Source of the DNA: Parvularia atlantis
Lineage: Eukaryota; Opisthokonta; Rotosphaerida
Reading direction: 5' to 3'
DNA: 64,000 nucleotides
Assembly: GCA_943704415.1 (NCBI GenBank)
Contig: CALSCO010000122.1
Coordinates: forward strand, 1-64,000
How positions within the stretch are numbered: position 1 is the first letter of the stretch; every line of letters starts with the position of its first letter. The notes under the pieces were generated by a model, which had not been told where the DNA came from, ran no database searches, and saw only the letters and a program-made list of their open reading frames with translations. This document shows positions 24,359 through 36,053 of the stretch, piece by piece. The translations under genes and the position numbers were made by a program.

Positions 24359-25715
24359 TCATCATCGATGTGGACGACAGCGGCGGCATGCCGGCGCCGG
24401 ACGAGGCACGCCGGCGCCTGTCTCGCGCGCGCTGTGTCTCCTTACCGCCGCGACCGCAGCTCGAGGTGCCACCTGCCGCATCTGGCGCCGCCGCTCCGCC
24501 GCCGCCGCCGCCACCGCCGCGCACCGCCACGCCGCTCACCGCGCTGTCGTCCATCCGCTTCACGGCCGTGCACCCGGACACGTTCATCAGCGCGCTGCGG
24601 TGCGCGTCACCCGTTCTACGCACATGCGCCGTAACATGCGTCCGCGCAGCAAATCCGACAGCATCTTTGCGGGCTACCATCAGCACGACGCGCAAGAGTT
24701 CCTCAAGTACCTCATCTCGGCGCTGCAGTCGCGCAATAACGCGCCGTCCTACTCGCTGCGCCGGCGCTCGGTGTCGCGTGCGTCCCGGCCCTTGCCTCGC
24801 TGCGATGCACTGCTCACAGCTCGCTGGCCGCAGACGCCCCGACATGGTCGCTCTCGGACCTGTTTGAGGGCAAGACGGTCAACACGATCCGCTGCCTGAA
24901 ATGCGGCACCGAGTCGAGCCAGGTCGAGAGCTTCTTCGACGTCGGCCTCACCGTCCCGCCCTTCTCGGCCGTCACGCTGACCGAGGCGCTCGACCAGCTC
25001 ACGGCCGTGGAGCGGTACGCGTGCCACCGCACGCCGTCGTCGCTGGCCGCTCAGCCGCGTGCCAGGCTCACGGGTGCCAACAAGTACCGCTGCGACGTCT
25101 GCGCGACCTTCACAGACGCCGAGCGCTCGCTCAAGTTCTCGCAGCTCCCGTTCATGCTGTGCTTCCACCTGCGCCGCTTTGCCTTGCACAGCGCGGTGCG
25201 TTGCGCCTGTCCTCGCGCGTGCGGGGCGCGACACTGCTCACGCCGCGCAGAACAAGGTGCTCGGCGCCGTGTCGGCCTCGACGCCGCTGTGCATGGCGCC
25301 GTGGTGCACCGAGTGGTGCCTGCACTTGCATGACAGCTACGGTGCGGCGGCGGTGGCGCTGGCCCTGGTGGCAGAGGCATGACTGCGCGTGCTGCAGAGC
25401 TCTCCGGCCTGATCTGCCACAGCGGCGCGAGCATCGGCAGCGGGCACTACATCGCGTTTGTCAAGCCGCAGGGCGAGCACGACCGCGCCCTGCGTGAGGC
25501 GGCGAGAATGTGCGACCGTCGCTCAGCAGATGTTGGTGCGTGCTGACTGCGAACGCCGCCCGGACGCGTTCAGACCCGACGACGCGTGGCTCAAGCTGGA
25601 CGACAGCGACGTGCGGTGGGTTGCCGCAGCCGAAGTCCTCCAGCTCGTCTCGGCGTACCCGCCGCCGCAGCCGTCGGTCTACCTCATGTTTTACACGCTC
25701 GTGAGCCGCACGTAA
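23204..25715 (+). CDS. USP1: USP1-like ubiquitin carboxyl-terminal hydrolase
   Basis: Cysteine deubiquitinase resembling USP1, which removes ubiquitin from PCNA and FANCD2 in DNA-damage tolerance. It starts MPRRRRRPTTASPAARRKRK, then an acidic Asp-rich N-terminus. The Cys box is APVAGLYNLGNTCYANSVLQ (catalytic Cys codon 23812-23814). Next come GYHQHDAQEFLKYLISALQS, LFEGKTVNTIRCLKCGTESS, the zinc knuckle NKYRCDVCATFTDAERSLKF, and the His box CHSGASIGSGHYIAFVKPQ (about 25415-25467). It ends AWLKLDDSDVRWVAAAEVLQ, then YLMFYTLVSRT, stop 25713-25715. The wording of the zinc knuckle and His box favours USP1. Between the Cys box and the HDAQEF block sit a Gln run of about 21 residues (24150-24210) and an Asp run (24326-24357), both in frame across the intron ending at 24120. 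Confidence 0.85.
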
Positions 25716-25815
25716 GGGTAAGTGCGCGCGCGCGCGCGCGGCACAGCGGGCCACGAAAAGCACGTGTGGCATTTGCTGCAATCGGAAGACGAGCGAGAGG
25801 CACGCCACAACCCTC

Positions 25816-27226
25816 TCAGGCGCGGATGAAGCAGCCGGGGAAGTGCGCGCAGGCTGCGCCGCACAGTGCAGCGTCAGCCCGGCCGTGGCGCGCGGTCGCA
25901 CGCCCCGCGCACCGGCCTGGAGGTCCGTCAGGCGGTGGTCGAGCGCGGGCGAGGCCGTCTCGTACGACTCGACCATGTCGTTGAGCTTGCACACGCGCTC
26001 CGTCCACTTGTCGCGCTCGCACTTGGTAAGGATGGGCGTCTCGCCTCCTGCGGCGCGTGCAGCGCGCTCGTGAGTTTGCTGGGCCTGCCGAGGCCGCAGC
26101 GCACCGCCGTTGTCCTGGTCCTCGCACACCTTGACAATGGCCTGGATGCCGAGCGACACCTGGTAGCTTGCGTACGGCACAAGCGACTCGCCAAAGCCGC
26201 GGTCGTTGGCCCACTACGGGCGTCGTCAGCGGCGCGATCGCCGACGCGCACGCAGCACGCAGCACGCGCCTCCTTGTCGAGGTGCTGCATGATGCGCGCC
26301 GCTACCGTGCGCGCCCACGGCTCGCGGAAGCAGCGGTGACACGTCAGGAGCATGCTGTGGTGCGCGCCCCGGGTCAGCACGGCCGATGCAGGCAGGCCCG
26401 CAGCGCACGCACCGGCCGGCACCGAGAAGGTCGGTCACGGGCACGCTCGCGATTTTGTCGGTGACCTTTTTGAGGTCGGCGATCTCGTCGCTCAGGCGCA
26501 CCGAGTCCTGCGGCGGGCCGACGCGCTGAGCACACCGTGCCTGCCCTGTCGCTGGCGTGCACGCACCACATCCTTGAACACCGCGTAGCCGTGCAGCGCG
26601 TCCGTCCAGCTATAGCCGTAGAAGCCCTTGTACGGCGCGCTCAGATCCTGCGAGAGACGCCAGACAACGCCGCCGCGCGCCGGCACGAAGAAAAACGGGT
26701 GGATGTCCTTGGCGATCGCGACGGCGCGCTCGTGGCACGCGGCGTCGTGCTTGCCCAGCTGCGCGAGCGCGTGGATCCACAGCAGGATGCTGCGCGCGCG
26801 TGCGCGCTCGCGACGTCAGCGGCAGCAGCGCGTCCCTCGCGTGCGCACTTGGTGTAGTCCTGGCTATCCTGGCCGGCCTCCTCGCCCGAGATGAGCCCCT
26901 GTGTGCGAGCGTGCGCCCGTCAGGCGCTCGGCCGGGCGCGCGCGGCGTCAGCAGCACCTTGTCGCGGCCGAGCACGCGCGTCACATCGGCCACGACGCGC
27001 CGGGCCAGCGCGAGGTACTTGGTCTCGCCCGTGCAGTTGTAGAGCGAGACCTGCGCGGTGCGTCACGGGCCGATGCGTGCACGTCGCGCGCCGCGTGCGT
27101 GCGCACCAGGAGCGTCACCCCGACCGCGTCCGTCTCGAGGTGCCGCGGTCCGCCCGGCCAGAGCTTCTCGCGCTGCAGCCACGCCAGCGTCGTGCGGGCG
27201 TAGACGAGGTCGTTCGCGGGCGGCAT
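25816..27226 (-). CDS. Six-hairpin glycosidase-like protein, function not recognised
   Basis: Not identified with certainty. The start at 27226 gives MPPANDLVYARTTLAWLQRE and KLWPGGPRHLETDAV. The next exons read VSLYNCTGETKYLALARRVV, GLISGEEAGQDSQDYTK, LLLWIHALAQLGKHDAACHE, DIHPFFFVPARGGVVWRLSQ, YKGFYGYSWTDALHGYAVFK, FREPWARTVAARIMQHLDKE, GFGESLVPYASYQVSLGIQA and DKWTERVCKLNDMVESYETA. Alternating helices with Trp/Tyr/Asp-rich turns and lines such as LYNCTGETKYLALARRVV (a pattern typical of alpha/alpha-barrel enzymes) suggest a six-hairpin glycosidase or epimerase fold. No signal peptide is apparent at the chosen start. The last exon is tentatively ACAHFPGCFIRA, stop at 25816. No catalytic residue can be assigned. 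Confidence 0.5.
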
Positions 27227-27513
27227 GTCTGCGTTGCTGGCGCCAGTTGCTTGCGGTTGGGGGGAGGCTCACGGCGGGGGGCGGCGGCGGCGGCGCGCGA
27301 GGGGCAAAGTGCGGTCTGCTCGGCTGACGCTGGAGCGGGGTGCGCCAGTCCGTCACGGCGGCGTCATGAGCGGGGAGGCGATGACGCGCTGCGATCTGCC
27401 GTCAGGCGCACGCGCTGCACACGAGCGCATGCTGCACAGGTGCAATGCGATGTTGCGCGCCGCTGCAGAGACAAAGACAAGCCCCAGAAGCGTGGGTCAA
27501 CGAGCGCAAATGG
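27227..27513. other. Intergenic region
   Basis: 287 bp between the end of TM2D3 and the start of the glycosidase-like gene, both on the minus strand. It contains a GGC-rich stretch (about 27266-27300). No gene was recognised; it probably holds the promoter of the glycosidase-like gene and the TM2D3 3' end. Confidence 0.5.
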
Positions 27514-28366
27514 TCACCTGTCGTAGTACAGCGAGCCATCCGCGGGCCCGAGGTAGCCCAGGCCGATTAGCAGCACGTCGACGAAGCACCACACGCCTAG
27601 CCCGCCCAGCGACAGCAGCTTGAAGATGCCCCTTGCAATTAGGCACGCGGCGAGCGTGAGGCATGGCCGCAGCTGTGTCGACCCGCGCACCACCCGATGT
27701 AGCCGAGGTAGAAGCGGTCGGCCGCGAACCCGCCCAGAAATAGGCTGTAGAAGAAGGCCGTGGTGCGGCTGAGCCCGCGCGTCCAGTTGCAGGGCACGTT
27801 GGCCGTGAAGGCACGGTTGCCTGGCCATGCCACGTCTTGCGCGTGAGCACGGGGCAGCGGCTGCGAGCGGCAGCGTTGCCGCACCGAGGCACACGACGTC
27901 GTCGCGCACGGTGCACAGCGTCGGGTACCGCTCGACGGCCACGGTCGTGTCGCAGCCGGTCACGGGCGCACACGTTCGCGCTTCAGCCGGTGTTTGGTAG
28001 CAAAAGCGACAGTCGAACGTGACGTTGAACGTGCGCGGCCCCTGCGCGTCGGTGCCGTCCGCTCAGCGGCGCTGCACTATGCGCGTGCACGTGCTGCTGG
28101 GTCCGCGGCGCACCGAGCACGTCGCGTTGGCCGGCGCCGTGCACTCGGCCGTCGCGGGCTGGCCGTACACGCATGACGTGTTGAACGCGCACGCGAGCTG
28201 CACGGCCGGCAGCTCGGCGCACTGCAGCGCGCCCCATCAGCAGACGCGCGCGTCCCTTCTCCCACAAGGGCACCACCCGCACCGGCTGCTGCGCCGCCGC
28301 AAGGCCCACGGCGAGCGCCACGGCCACGAGCGTGACCAACACGGCTGTGTATGCGCGCGTTGCCAT
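27514..28366 (-). CDS. TM2D3: TM2D3-like TM2-domain protein
   Basis: Secreted-pathway membrane protein of the TM2 family; the animal ortholog (fly almondex) modulates Notch and has been linked to neurodegeneration. It starts with a signal peptide MATRAYTAVLVTLVAVALAV then GLAAAQ. Next come LACAFNTSCVYGQPATAEC, FNVTFDCRFCYQTP, CDTTVAVERYPTLCTVRDDV and VCLGAATLPL, then VPCNWTRGLSRTTAFFYSLF, LGGFAADRFYLGYIG (the TM2 D-R-F-YLG loop between two helices) and KLLSLGGLGVWCFVDVLLIG, ending LGYLGPADGSLYYDR. The CRFC, RYP..CTVRD, CLG, CNWT and GPADGSLY words match TM2D3 specifically rather than TM2D1 or TM2D2. The start codon lies only 4 nt after the SURF1 stop codon. Confidence 0.92.
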
Positions 28367-28370
28367 AGAT

Positions 28371-29518
28371 TTACAAGCGCGACCGGTACACGATCATCGC
28401 GACCGTCCCGAGCGTGAGCGTGAACCTGGCGTCGCCCGCGTGCGTGAGCGCGTGCAGTCTGTCGCCGGGAGGCGCGCGCGCGCACCAGGTCAGGGCGTAC
28501 TGCAGGTGGTCGTTGCGCAGCGTGATGGTCGGCTCGCGCGCGAGCGGGAGCGCGTCGCGGCGCTGCAGCGTGCTCCCTGCGCGCGCGCGCACGCACATGT
28601 GCGCTCAGCGACGCCTCGCCACATGGCGCCGTGCACAACGCACGCTGCGTCGGCGGCGCGGTCGCGTCCACGACGATCGGCAGCGTGCCGGCCGCGACGG
28701 CCATCTGGTTCGCGTCGATAAAGAACCACTTGTTCTTGTGTGGCTCGTTGTCCGGCACGAACGAGCTCGGCTGTGACGCACGCGACAGTGAGCGCGCTCG
28801 CGCGACGCGTGCACCGGGTGCGCACCTTGCCGTTGAAGATGCGCCGCAGCCCGACGACCGTCACCGGCCCCGCAACCAGCGTCTCCGGCCGGGTGTCGGG
28901 GTGTGCCTTGGCAGTCGGCACGAAGCCGCGGTTCACGAGCACCTCCTCCCTGGCGCCCGCGTCAGTCGACTCGCGCGTGCAGTCGAGATGGCCGCACCCG
29001 GACGGCAGGACGAGCGGCGTGACGATCTCGATACCGTTGACGCCGTCGCGCACGCGCGGGCCGACGTAGAGCTCTCTGCTGTGGTCGTACATGCCTGTGA
29101 CGCGCACGCGGCGCGTGGCGAAGACGGACGAGGCTGAGCTGCGTCTCCCGCTCAGCCAGGCTGACCGCGAGCACGCGCCGCATCGCACGCACGCGGCCTC
29201 GGAGGGCGCCGGCGCGGTTGCATCCAGCTCGACCGGCTCCTGCGCGAGCGTCGACTCGATGCGGCGGATGAGGTCCTCCTTCCACTGCAGGCGGTAGAGC
29301 TGCATGCAGCGCACGCAAGCTCAGTCGTGCGCGGTGCGGTCCGACGCGCGCACCTGCCAAACGCCGAGGCCGAACGTCGTGGCCGGCACGGTCATGAGCC
29401 ACCACAGCGAGTGCGGCTGCTGCTGTTGCTGCGACGGCCGTGCGGCCTGCGCGTGCAGGGGCCGCGCGCCACCGCGAACGGCCACGCGCAAGGTGACGCG
29501 CACGCTCCGTGTCAGCAT
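28371..29518 (-). CDS. SHY1: SURF1/Shy1 cytochrome c oxidase assembly factor
   Basis: Inner-membrane assembly factor for complex IV. The first transmembrane helix is WWLMTVPATTFGLGVWQ, joined across a GTGCGC intron to LYRLQWKEDLIRRIESTLAQ, the standard SURF1 N-terminal pattern. Next are MYDHSRELYVGPRVRDGVNG, VLVNRGFVPTAKAHPDTRPE, VTVVGLRRIFNGK, SFVPDNEPHKNKWFFIDANQ (P-x-N-x-P...W) and ITLRNDHLQYALTWC. It ends LGTVAMIVYRSRL within the second helix, stop 28371-28373. The start at 29518 gives MLTRSVRVTLRVAVRGGARP, a good mitochondrial presequence; an upstream in-frame ATG at 29539 is possible. The TM2D3 start codon follows 4 nt after the stop. Confidence 0.93.
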
Positions 29519-29710
29519 GGATTTGCAAACAGTGCGCATCCAGCATGGCGGACGGCGTCTGCGCCGCGAGCGCGTCCGCGGCCGGCGCCGGGCCGGGCGG
29601 GGCGGACGGCGACGAGGCGGACGACGACGGGGACGGGCGCGGGACGCTGGCGCAGCACCGCGGTGCGTGTGGCGCGCCGGCGCGACCGCCGTGGCGCTCA
29701 CTGACGGGCC

Positions 29711-31037
29711 ATGTGGCGCGCAGGGACCAAGCGCCTAACGCTCCAGCTGCCGCAGCAGCCCGCTGTGGCCGCGCCCAATGGCACTGAGGCGACGGCAGCG
29801 GCAACGGCAACGACGCCGCGGCTGCGCCCGCGCCGGCCGCACGGGCACGACAGCGACGGCGACAGCGACGCGTCCGGCTCGGCCGGGTCGGCCACGGGGC
29901 CGCAGCGCGCGTCCTGGCGCGCCCGACAGCGCTCGCACCTGGGCGGCGCAGGTGGCGGCGCACGGGCGCACCGGCCGCACGCGCACGACTCGGGCTCGGA
30001 GGACTTCGAGTCGTGGAGCGACGCGGGATCGGCCGGCTCGGCGCTGTCCGGGCCGCCACCGTCGGCCTGGGACCCGCTCACAGACGAGCAGCTGGCGCAG
30101 CGTGCGTCGCGGACGCGTGCGCTGTGCGGGCGGGGTGTCTCACGCGACGCGCAGCGCCAACTCTGGGCGAAAACGACTTTATCATGGTCGACGGCTCCGA
30201 GCGCGCCCTGCGCCGCTGCGTCGAACGCGTCGTGCCCGCGCCCGCGCCGCCGCCGCGGTCGACCAGCGAGCTCGCGCGCGCGCTGCTCGCAGCGGTGCCC
30301 GTCGTCACGCCCACCTTCCGCCCCGCCGAGCGCGACGACAGCCACATCGAGGTGGACGTCGCGATCGACGCAGACGCAGACGCAGACGCAGAGCCAGAGG
30401 AGGACGACACCGGCGTCGTCGTCGCCGGCGACGACGACGCCGACGAGCTCACGGACGATGAGAGTATGGACAGGCGGCACCGCAAGTTCGAGATTGCCGA
30501 GAAGCGGCGGTAGTGGCACCCAGCCACGGCCGGGCACCCGCTAACGTTCGCGCGTCCGCAGGAAGAACCGCGACCGCGAGCTGCTCATGCACGAGGCCTA
30601 CATGCGCGAGCAGGCGCTCGAGCACGAGAAGCACATGGAGCTGAACGCGCGCATCAACGCGGCGCACCGCAAGAAGCAAGCAGGTCTGGCATGCGAACCC
30701 CCCTGTGCGCGTCGCGCTCACGCTGCCCGTGCCACGCGCAGAGTGGTCGCAGCAGATCCGCACGGGTCTGAAGCTGACGAGCGCGCGCATCGGCGCGCCC
30801 CCAAAGCCCCGTCCGCCAAGAGTGCGTGGATCACGCGCGGCGCCTCGCTTGCCGCTGCCGCTGACGCTGCCCGCGCGCATGTAGCCGCCGCGGCCACGCT
30901 CGACCAAGCCGCATACGGGCGGGGCAGGGAGAGGCCAATCCATCTTCGACTGGTTCGCGCGGGCTGCAGCGGCGATCCCGGGCCCGAGCGGGCCGCCCGT
31001 GGACTTTACGCTCGCGGGCACCCCGCTGGCAAAGTGA
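29711..31037 (+). CDS. Unrecognised acidic and coiled-coil protein
   Basis: I do not recognise a family. The start at 29711 gives MWRAGTKRLTLQLPQQPAVA, then a disordered Ser/Asp/Gly region (HDSGSEDFESWSDAGSAGSA, then SAWDPLTDEQLAQRASRT). After a short intron come GENDFIMVDGSERALRRCVE, RVVPAPAPPPRSTSELARAL and PVVTPTFRPAERDDSHIEV, an acidic run (DADADADAEPEEDDTG), and a basic helical stretch KNRDRELLMHEAYMREQALE followed by HEKHMELNARINAAHRKKQ. Further exons give EWSQQIRTGLKLTSARIGAP and QSIFDWFARAAAAIPGPSG, then VDFTLAGTPLAK, stop 31035-31037. Codon use and GTGCG introns are like those of the neighbours, so it is a genuine gene. A nuclear or chromatin role is only a guess from composition. 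Confidence 0.62.
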
Positions 31038-31120
31038 TGATGACTTGCGCTGCGTGCGTGCGTAGACAAAAAACAACAACAAACACGGTGGCTGGCTGGC
31101 GGAGCTGCGTGCTGGCGGAT

Positions 31121-34100
31121 CTAGGGCGGGCTGGTGGCCTGAGGCGACGTCGGCGCGAGGGCGTCGAAGAAAAGATGCAGCTTCTCCTTCTTGAAGTCGT
31201 CGCGCAGCGCGATGCAGGCCTGCGTCGCACGGGGTGAGCACGCACGGCCACTGAGCGCAATGGCGGACGCACCTGGATCAGCTCGCGGTCGAGGTTGCTG
31301 AGCGCGCCCTCGCTGATGAGCATCTTGAGGTTGTCCGGGCGCACGACAAAGACGTTGCCCAACTGGCGCAGCGTGTCGAAGCTGCGCCGCGTGCTGCGCG
31401 TCAGCCCACGGGCCACTGGCACACAGTCCGCCCTGTAACGCGCACAGCTGGTTGACCGACGGGATGTTGAACGCGCGCACACTGTACTGATACTCGGTCA
31501 GCTCCCTGGGTGCGCGCCACGCGCGTAAGTCCCACCAACACGCGCTGGCGCACACGTACCTCGCGAGCACGAGGCCGCCCGCGTTGTTCACGGTGAACTT
31601 GCGGATGTGGTCGACTAGCAGCCTGCGCGCCACCCCGTGAGCCCCCCTCGCGCGGCCCGCGGGCGCGACGCACTGGTAAAAGCGCGTGCCGAGCTCGGTC
31701 AGGAACGCCTCGAGGTTCCGCCCGTCCAGCGTACGCTTCGCGACCAGGTACACCTTGTGCAGGTACGCAGTGATCTCGAGGCAGACCTGCGGGACGGCCG
31801 CGCGTCGGCACACCGTACTGTCACGCGCACTGCTTCCGAGAGCCCGCACCGCGGTCGCCTGGTTGGACGCCGCCGCGCTGCTGCCCCCGCCGACGGCCTG
31901 CTGCAGCGGCAGGAAGACGTCCTTGGGCCGGAAGTCGGTCTTGCTCTGCTTGGCGAGGATCTTGCCGATGCGCTTGACAATCTCTGCGTGTTTGGCGCGC
32001 GTTTGACACGGGAGTGCACGACGCCGCGCGAGCACGCCCGCACCGTAGATCAGCAGCTCCACGATCGAGTTGATCTCGAGCTCGATCGTCGACAGCGCCT
32101 TGTTTTTGCACATCATCGCCTCGCGGAACGCGGCGCCGCCGGGCGGCAGTGTCGGGATCTGCGCCCCGGCCGTGCGCGTCAAGCAAACGACGCGGCGCAC
32201 GCCACCGCATGCCAAACGCACCGCGACCTCCTGGAAGTGCTTCTGCAGCAGATGCACGATCGCCACCATCGTCATGACCGCGTCGAGCGTCTCCAGCGGC
32301 GGCTCAAACTTGTCGCGCGCCGCCGCGAGCGTGTCGAGGGCGCTGCACGGCACGGCCAATGAGCGCAACTGTGCAACACAAGCGCGTACGCGCAGACGCA
32401 CATGTCGGCTGCGGCCTGGATGTAGTTGGTGCACATGGTCGTCATGAGGATCGTGAACAGCTGCAGCAGGTTGTCGGAGCTGCGCGCGAGCCCGGTTAGC
32501 GACGCGATGAGCGAGGCAGGCGGGACGCCGCACATCTCGCCGTGCGCGCTCAGCTGAACGCAGCGTCGGCTCGCGTCGGCGTGCGCGTGAAGCATCTCGA
32601 GGGCGACCTGGTTCACGCGTGCGCCGTGTGAGCACCGCGCTGCACGTGCCCATTGCGCTTGTTCGTGCCTCGATCGACAGCTCATCCGGCGCCTCTTGCG
32701 TCTGCAACAGCATGCGGCCTGCGGCATTGTCAGACTGTGCCGAGCCGCAGCGCGCAAGGACGCTCACCTGACCCCGCGGTCTGCGTTGGCGACGCTGACG
32801 TCGACGCGCCCCAGAAGGTCCCCCGCCCCTTGCTCGCGTTCGCCTTGCGTTCGGCCTGCGAGCGACGTCAGCGGTCGCGATCGCCACCGCCGCCCCAGCG
32901 ACCTGCCTTGGCCTGCTGGAACGGCGCCAGGAACGCGGCCAGCTCGGCCTGGAGGTGCGCGCTCTCATCCTTGACGTACGCGCCGCGCCCCACGTACGGC
33001 CCAAACGCCTCGTCGATCAGCTGCTTTATGTCCAGCAGACCTGAGCGCGCGAACCACTTGCTTAGGGCGGCTGGGCACGCGGGCACCGGGCGCGCACCGT
33101 CAAAGTTGTACTGCTGCAGGTTCTTGAAGAGCACTAGGGCCATCTGGAACACCTGGCACAGCGTCTCGAGGTACGGCGCTGGCGCCTCGTCCGGCTGCAG
33201 CAGGCTGCACGCGCGCGGTCTGCCGCCGCACTGGGAATGCGGTGCACGCGCACCTGTCCGGGATTGCGTGGAAGCCTGACACGGCGGCACTCGGCACCGG
33301 CGGCTTCTTCTCTGCGCGCGCGCATCGGCGTCAGTGCGCTGCTCACACGGTGCGGCACAGCGGCCACCTTGCGGTGACAGGGCGCTGTCGAGCCGCACTA
33401 GGCCCTTGCGCGTGCGGCCGAGCAGCGTGGCAACGTACGGCGGCACCTGCGCGCACGCAGGACCGCAATCAGTCGACAAGCGTCGCCAGCCGCGCCGCAC
33501 CAGCGCCGACACGGCCTTCTGCACGAGCAGCGCCATCACAAAGTCCGCGTTTGGGAACACCTTGCGGACCATGGACGAATCGCGCGCAAGGATCGCTGCG
33601 CGCACCGGTCGCGTGAGCGACGCGCAGCACACAGCCATGCGCTCGACGCACCTTGTATCTCGTCAAACAGCTCCTTCAGGCCCTGGACGTTGTGGCTGCG
33701 CACGTACGCCGCGCTGTCTTGCAGCCTGTGCCACCCGTGAGCAGTGTCTGCACAACCAATCGTGCATGCGTTCGCGCGCGCGTACTTGCGCCCGGTCGCG
33801 CCGCGCGCCTTGTGCATGAGCGGGTGCTTGTCGATGAACTGGTTCACGGCGATCGACCCGCGCCCGATGTCGTGCAGGGTCTGTGCCGTCTTCTGCTCGT
33901 GCGCGCGCAGCATCAGCACTGGTTTGTAGGCACGGCCGCGCCTTGCCTTCATCGTCCCGAGGTCGCCCGTCTTGTAGGCCTCGCTCAGCAGCTCGATCAG
34001 CTGGCGCTCGACGCGCCGGCAATAGTCCTCAATCGCGACCTTGGCCTGTGAGCGGCTCGCGTTCGAACGGCCCGCGCGCACGACCTGGCCACGGCGCACC

Positions 34101-36021
34101 GCGTTGGTCTGCGGTGCGTCCAGGTCGGACGTGATCGTCTGCAGACGCTGCGCGACCACAGCGGCCTGCAGCGCCTGTCAGTGAGCACCTCGGGCAAGCG
34201 AGCGTGCGATGGCGCGCCTCGTAGATCCGGCTCTCGTTCAGGAAGAACTCGGATGTCTCGACGCCCGCGTTGAACTCCATCACGTACTGCAGGAGCAGTC
34301 GCGCCTCCTCGGCCCGTGCGCGCTGCTTCTCCAACACGGCCAGCTGCTCGCCTGCTCGGTCGTCAGCACACATACGCGCGCACACGATAGCGGCCGCCCG
34401 CCCGCACCTGTTCGCACGATTTGTCCGCCTGCCTCACCGAAGGGCTCCTCGAGGCTTGCGAGCGTCTCGGAGATGTCCTGCACCCGCAGCGCCGTCAGAA
34501 CGCGCACGCTCAGCAGCGACGCAACGCACGTCGCACTGCTTGTAGAAGCCAGCCAGCCGCGCCTGGTACAGGTTGTTGGCCTGGTCAGCTGCCTGTGTCG
34601 CGTGTCAAAGGCGCGCGCCGGTTGGCGGGCGCTGCGTGGCACACGCCTGCTCAGCCGCGCGCAGCTGTCCGTCCAGCGCGGTGGACAGCTGCTTCAACTC
34701 GGCGTGGTGGTGCGCAAACGCCTCCAGGAACGGCTCAGCTGGAAAAGCGTGCGGTCCGCCCGGCTCGACCGTCAGCTCGCTGCGCTCCATCAGCGACAGC
34801 AGGTTCTGAGTGATGCGCTTGACGTAGTCCTCGTCCTCGAACGCCACCTGCGCACACACAGCTGCGCATCAGCGCACGCAGAGCCGACAGCACGCGCAAC
34901 ACGTGCCTCGAACGACTTCACGGCCGGGTCCTGCATCAGCTCCTGGAATGAGCGCAACGGCGCGGTCGGTGCTGCCGCCTGCTTGCGTGTGCTTGGCCGG
35001 TCTGCGGCAGGTGTGGTCTTGCTGGGTCGGTCTGCGGCTGGCTTGGCCGTGGTCGCTGGCTCCTCATCAAACGGGTTCTGCGCGGCTTCGCGCTTGCTGT
35101 CTGCGCGCGGGCGGTCTGCGGCTGGCTTGGCCGTGGTCGCTGGCTCCTCATCAAACGGGTTCTGCGCGGCTTCGCGCTTGCTGTTGGCCCGCAGCCGTAA
35201 GGCGTCGCGGTTACGTGCATCGTCGGCGGCGGCAGAGACGTTCTCGGCAGAGGCGCGAAGTGTGGAGCTGCGCGGCCGAGCGTCGAGTGATCGCGGCGCG
35301 TCTTGCACTGGCGTCTCTTTCTCGGCCTTGCCCTTGCGTCCTGGTCGCGCGGATGGCTCACCGTCTTCGCCGTCAGAGTCGAACGGGGTTGAACCAGCGG
35401 CCACGGGCGGTCGGGCGCGTGCTGCGGCGACCGCTGCTTGCTCAGCCTTGCGCGGTGCCTCGGGCAGCGGTCGCTTGCTCGGCTTGGGCTCGTCGTCGAA
35501 CGGATTGGGCGCAGGCTCGTCCACACGTCTTGCTGCCGCGGGCGACTTGGCCTTGCTGGCAATGTCGTCAGCGGGCGCTGCTGCTGCGGTCTTGCGCGGC
35601 GCCTCGTCGTCGAACGGGTTGGATGCGGGTTCATCCGTTCCTTTGACCTTGCCACCAACGTCGCCAGCTGCTGGTGTGGCCGTCCTGCGCGGTGCTTCGG
35701 GCAGCGGTCGCTTCGGCTTGGGCTCGTCGTCGAACGGTGTCGATGCCGCAGTGTCCGACACGGGCTGCCGCCGCGACGACGGACGCTGTCGCGGCTGGTC
35801 TTCATCAAACGGGTTGCCCGTCTTCGCCTGATCGACCTTGCGCGGCGCCTCGGGTAGCGGCCGCCTGGCCGGCTTGTTGTCGTTCGCCGCGCCCGCGTCC
35901 CGCCTTGCCGCCGTCCTGCTGCTCGACTTCGCATCGTCATCGTCGTCAAACGGGTTCGCTGCCTTGGCCGCCCGGCTCGCTGCACCACCGAACCGATGCT
36001 GCTCGCTCCCGCCACCCGCCC

Positions 36022-36053
<32 letters not shown>

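Noticed and set aside
25720-25745. GCGCGCGC tract after USP1 as a terminator or Z-DNA element
   Set aside because: Similar CG runs of this length occur in many introns and gaps here and are expected from base composition.
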